A DNA stretch of 32,289 bases from Bacteroidetes bacterium ADurb.Bin008 (GTDB lineage Bacteria; Bacteroidota; Bacteroidia; Bacteroidales; Tenuifilaceae): the NCBI GenBank assembly GCA_002071445.1, contig MWFE01000035.1, forward strand, positions 1 to 32,289, written 5' to 3'. Below are positions 26,440 through 32,289 of the stretch, in pieces. Numbering within the stretch: position 1 is the stretch's first letter; every line of letters starts with the position of its first letter. The notes under the pieces are model-generated. The model was not told the DNA's origin. It saw only the letters and a list, made by a program, of their open reading frames with translations, and searched no databases. Both the position numbers and the translations under genes were made by a program.

Positions 26440-26778
26440 CTACTCCTTTAGGAGGCGGTCGATATTCTCGATGTAGTCCAACGAGTCGTCGATGAAGAAT
26501 GCCAACTCGGGCACAATGCGCATCTGGTTGCGGATTCGCTGTGCCAGCTCGTGCCTGATGGTTTTTGTGCTCTGCTTGATCAGCTCAAACACCTCTTCCT
26601 TTTTTTCCGTGGGGAAAATGCTGAGGTAAACCCTGGCCACGCTTAAGTCGGGGCTAACCCTAACGGTGGTAACCGTTATCATGCGCCCTTGAAATAGGCT
26701 TTTCGATTGACGCTGAAAAATTTCACCCAAATCTTTCTGTATCTGTCGGGCAACCTTGGTAAGCCTAGTTCCTTCCAT
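26440..26778 (-). CDS. rbfA: 30S ribosome-binding factor RbfA
   Basis: RbfA is a KH-domain assembly factor that binds the 30S subunit and helps mature the 5' end of 16S rRNA. The 112-aa product shows the usual features: an opening helix with R-x-x-K-V-A-R-Q-I-Q-K-D-L, the strand ITVTTVRVSPDLSVARVYLSI, and the closing PELAFFIDDSLDYIENIDRLL. Length is normal. It heads a unit of rbfA, methyltransferase, LolC/E-like permease and double ATPase. Pairing of rbfA with a LolC/E-like gene is familiar in Bacteroidota. Confidence 0.93.
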   Translation of the reverse strand: MEGTRLTKVARQIQKDLGEIFQRQSKSLFQGRMITVTTVRVSPDLSVARVYLSIFPTEKKEEVFELIKQSTKTIRHELAQRIRNQMRIVPELAFFIDDSLDYIENIDRLLKE

Positions 26779-26803
26779 CTCTTAGCACTCCTAATTTAAA
26801 ACG

Positions 26804-26811
26804 CAAAGATA
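26804..26811 (-). promoter_or_regulatory. -7 box TATCTTTG for rbfA
   Basis: On the minus strand this is TATCTTTG, an exact TAnnTTTG match, 25 bases upstream of the rbfA ATG (26778). A TTAGGAG stretch between box and start resembles a Shine-Dalgarno element but is rather far from the ATG. Confidence 0.6.
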
Positions 26812-26865
26812 GCTTTTTTAGTTCGATACATTTAATGTTGTTCTAAAAGAGAAGTTGTTATAACA

Positions 26866-26896
26866 GTCAGGGCGTGATTGAAGAACACGCCCTGAC
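26866..26896 (-). terminator. Perfect 11-bp hairpin after the T9SS cargo gene
   Basis: GTCAGGGCGTG (26866-26876) pairs perfectly with CACGCCCTGAC (26886-26896) around a 9-base loop, 25 bases past the stop codon of the large cargo gene. The T run after it is weak on the minus strand, so it may be a poor intrinsic terminator or an RNA-stabilising 3' hairpin. It also separates this unit from the rbfA promoter. Confidence 0.6.
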
Positions 26897-26920
26897 CGTC
26901 AAACAGTATATCTTAGCCCT

Positions 26921-31983
<5,063 letters not shown>

Positions 31984-31994
31984 TTTTACTGTAA

Positions 31995-32289
31995 TTAGTT
32001 CTTAATTAGTTTGGTTGTGAATACCCTATCGGGTGTGGTTAACGATACGATTAACAAGCCAGTAGGCCACCGGGCTGCGGAAAGGGTTATTTCCCCGTTG
32101 GCCATAACGGCCTGGCTATGCACAATATGACCCGAGGGCGTAGCTACCGAAAGCGTACCCTTTGTTGCCCCTGCGGGAATGGTTACCTCAACGGTATCGT
32201 TGGTGGGGTTGGGATAAATCCTTAGGGGCTGCGTATCCGTTGGATTGACCTTGGGCACACCCACCGGGTTCCAGCTCTCTATCTTTGCA
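31995..32289 (-). CDS. C-terminal part of a T9SS-secreted protein (cut by window edge)
   Basis: Only the last 97 codons or so are inside the window; the frame is open to position 32289. The visible part is a T9SS type A sorting domain: RIYPNPTNDTVEVTIP, a middle GHIVHSQAVMANGEITLSA strand pair, the LPTG-like WPTGLLIVSL, and the closing VFTTKLIKN. Such domains send a protein across the outer membrane through T9SS, where the domain is usually removed. Its stop (31995-31997) is 11 bases from the ATG of the phase-variable cargo gene, so the two probably share a transcript. The function of the missing N-terminal part is unknown. Confidence 0.85.
   Translation of the reverse strand, partial: AKIESWNPVGVPKVNPTDTQPLRIYPNPTNDTVEVTIPAGATKGTLSVATPSGHIVHSQAVMANGEITLSAARWPTGLLIVSLTTPDRVFTTKLIKN

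Overview
The window looks like chromosomal DNA from a member of the Bacteroidota, probably near the Bacteroidales/Marinilabiliales. The evidence is a complete type IX secretion (T9SS) core operon in the order porP-gldK-gldL-gldM-gldN, secreted proteins ending in T9SS type A sorting domains, signal peptides ending in -AQ, and repeated TAnnTTTG -7 promoter boxes just upstream of genes.

Layout. 1-855 is a non-coding, hairpin-rich stretch. 856-2381 encodes an MlaE/MlaF-type lipid ABC transporter (+). 2356-4046 (-) is riboflavin synthase followed by an orphan sensor kinase. 4311-5117 (+) is lgt. 5151-6613 (-) is a coupled pair, a YhbP-like flavin-fold protein and an extended SDR. 6796-10129 (+) holds a VanZ-like protein, an acyl-CoA synthetase and a mannose-1-phosphate guanylyltransferase, closed by a strong bidirectional terminator. 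10206-20021 (-) holds topA, an arginase-fold protein that has lost metal ligands, and porP-gldKLMN. 20332-22686 (+) is a class A penicillin-binding protein. 22683-26778 (-) is a tight run: rbfA, a methyltransferase, a LolC/E-like permease and a double-ATPase ABC protein. 26921-32289 (-) encodes two T9SS cargo proteins, the upstream one cut by the window edge.

How the genes fit together. Much of the window serves the cell envelope: lipid traffic (MlaEF), lipoprotein maturation (Lgt, which would also serve the lipoprotein GldK), lipoprotein release (LolC/E-like), peptidoglycan synthesis (PBP1A), nucleotide sugars (ManC), and T9SS, which would export the two cargo proteins at the right end.

Main discovery candidate. 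The roughly 1.6-kaa T9SS cargo gene at the right end carries nine full CTTT units plus a partial one (31850-31889, minus strand), placed exactly in the hydrophobic core of its signal peptide. The only sensible ATG (31983, 11 nt after the upstream stop) runs through the repeat into a TAA at 31848-31846. The long open frame is in another register and would be joined by gain of one repeat unit or loss of two. The tract encodes a cyclic Leu-Ser-Phe-Phe peptide in every frame, so the export signal survives any unit change while the frame switches. This has the form of a slipped-strand phase-variation switch on a T9SS-secreted, metallopeptidase-like surface protein, OFF in the sequence as given. A second candidate is the pseudo-arginase translationally coupled to topA beside the T9SS operon.
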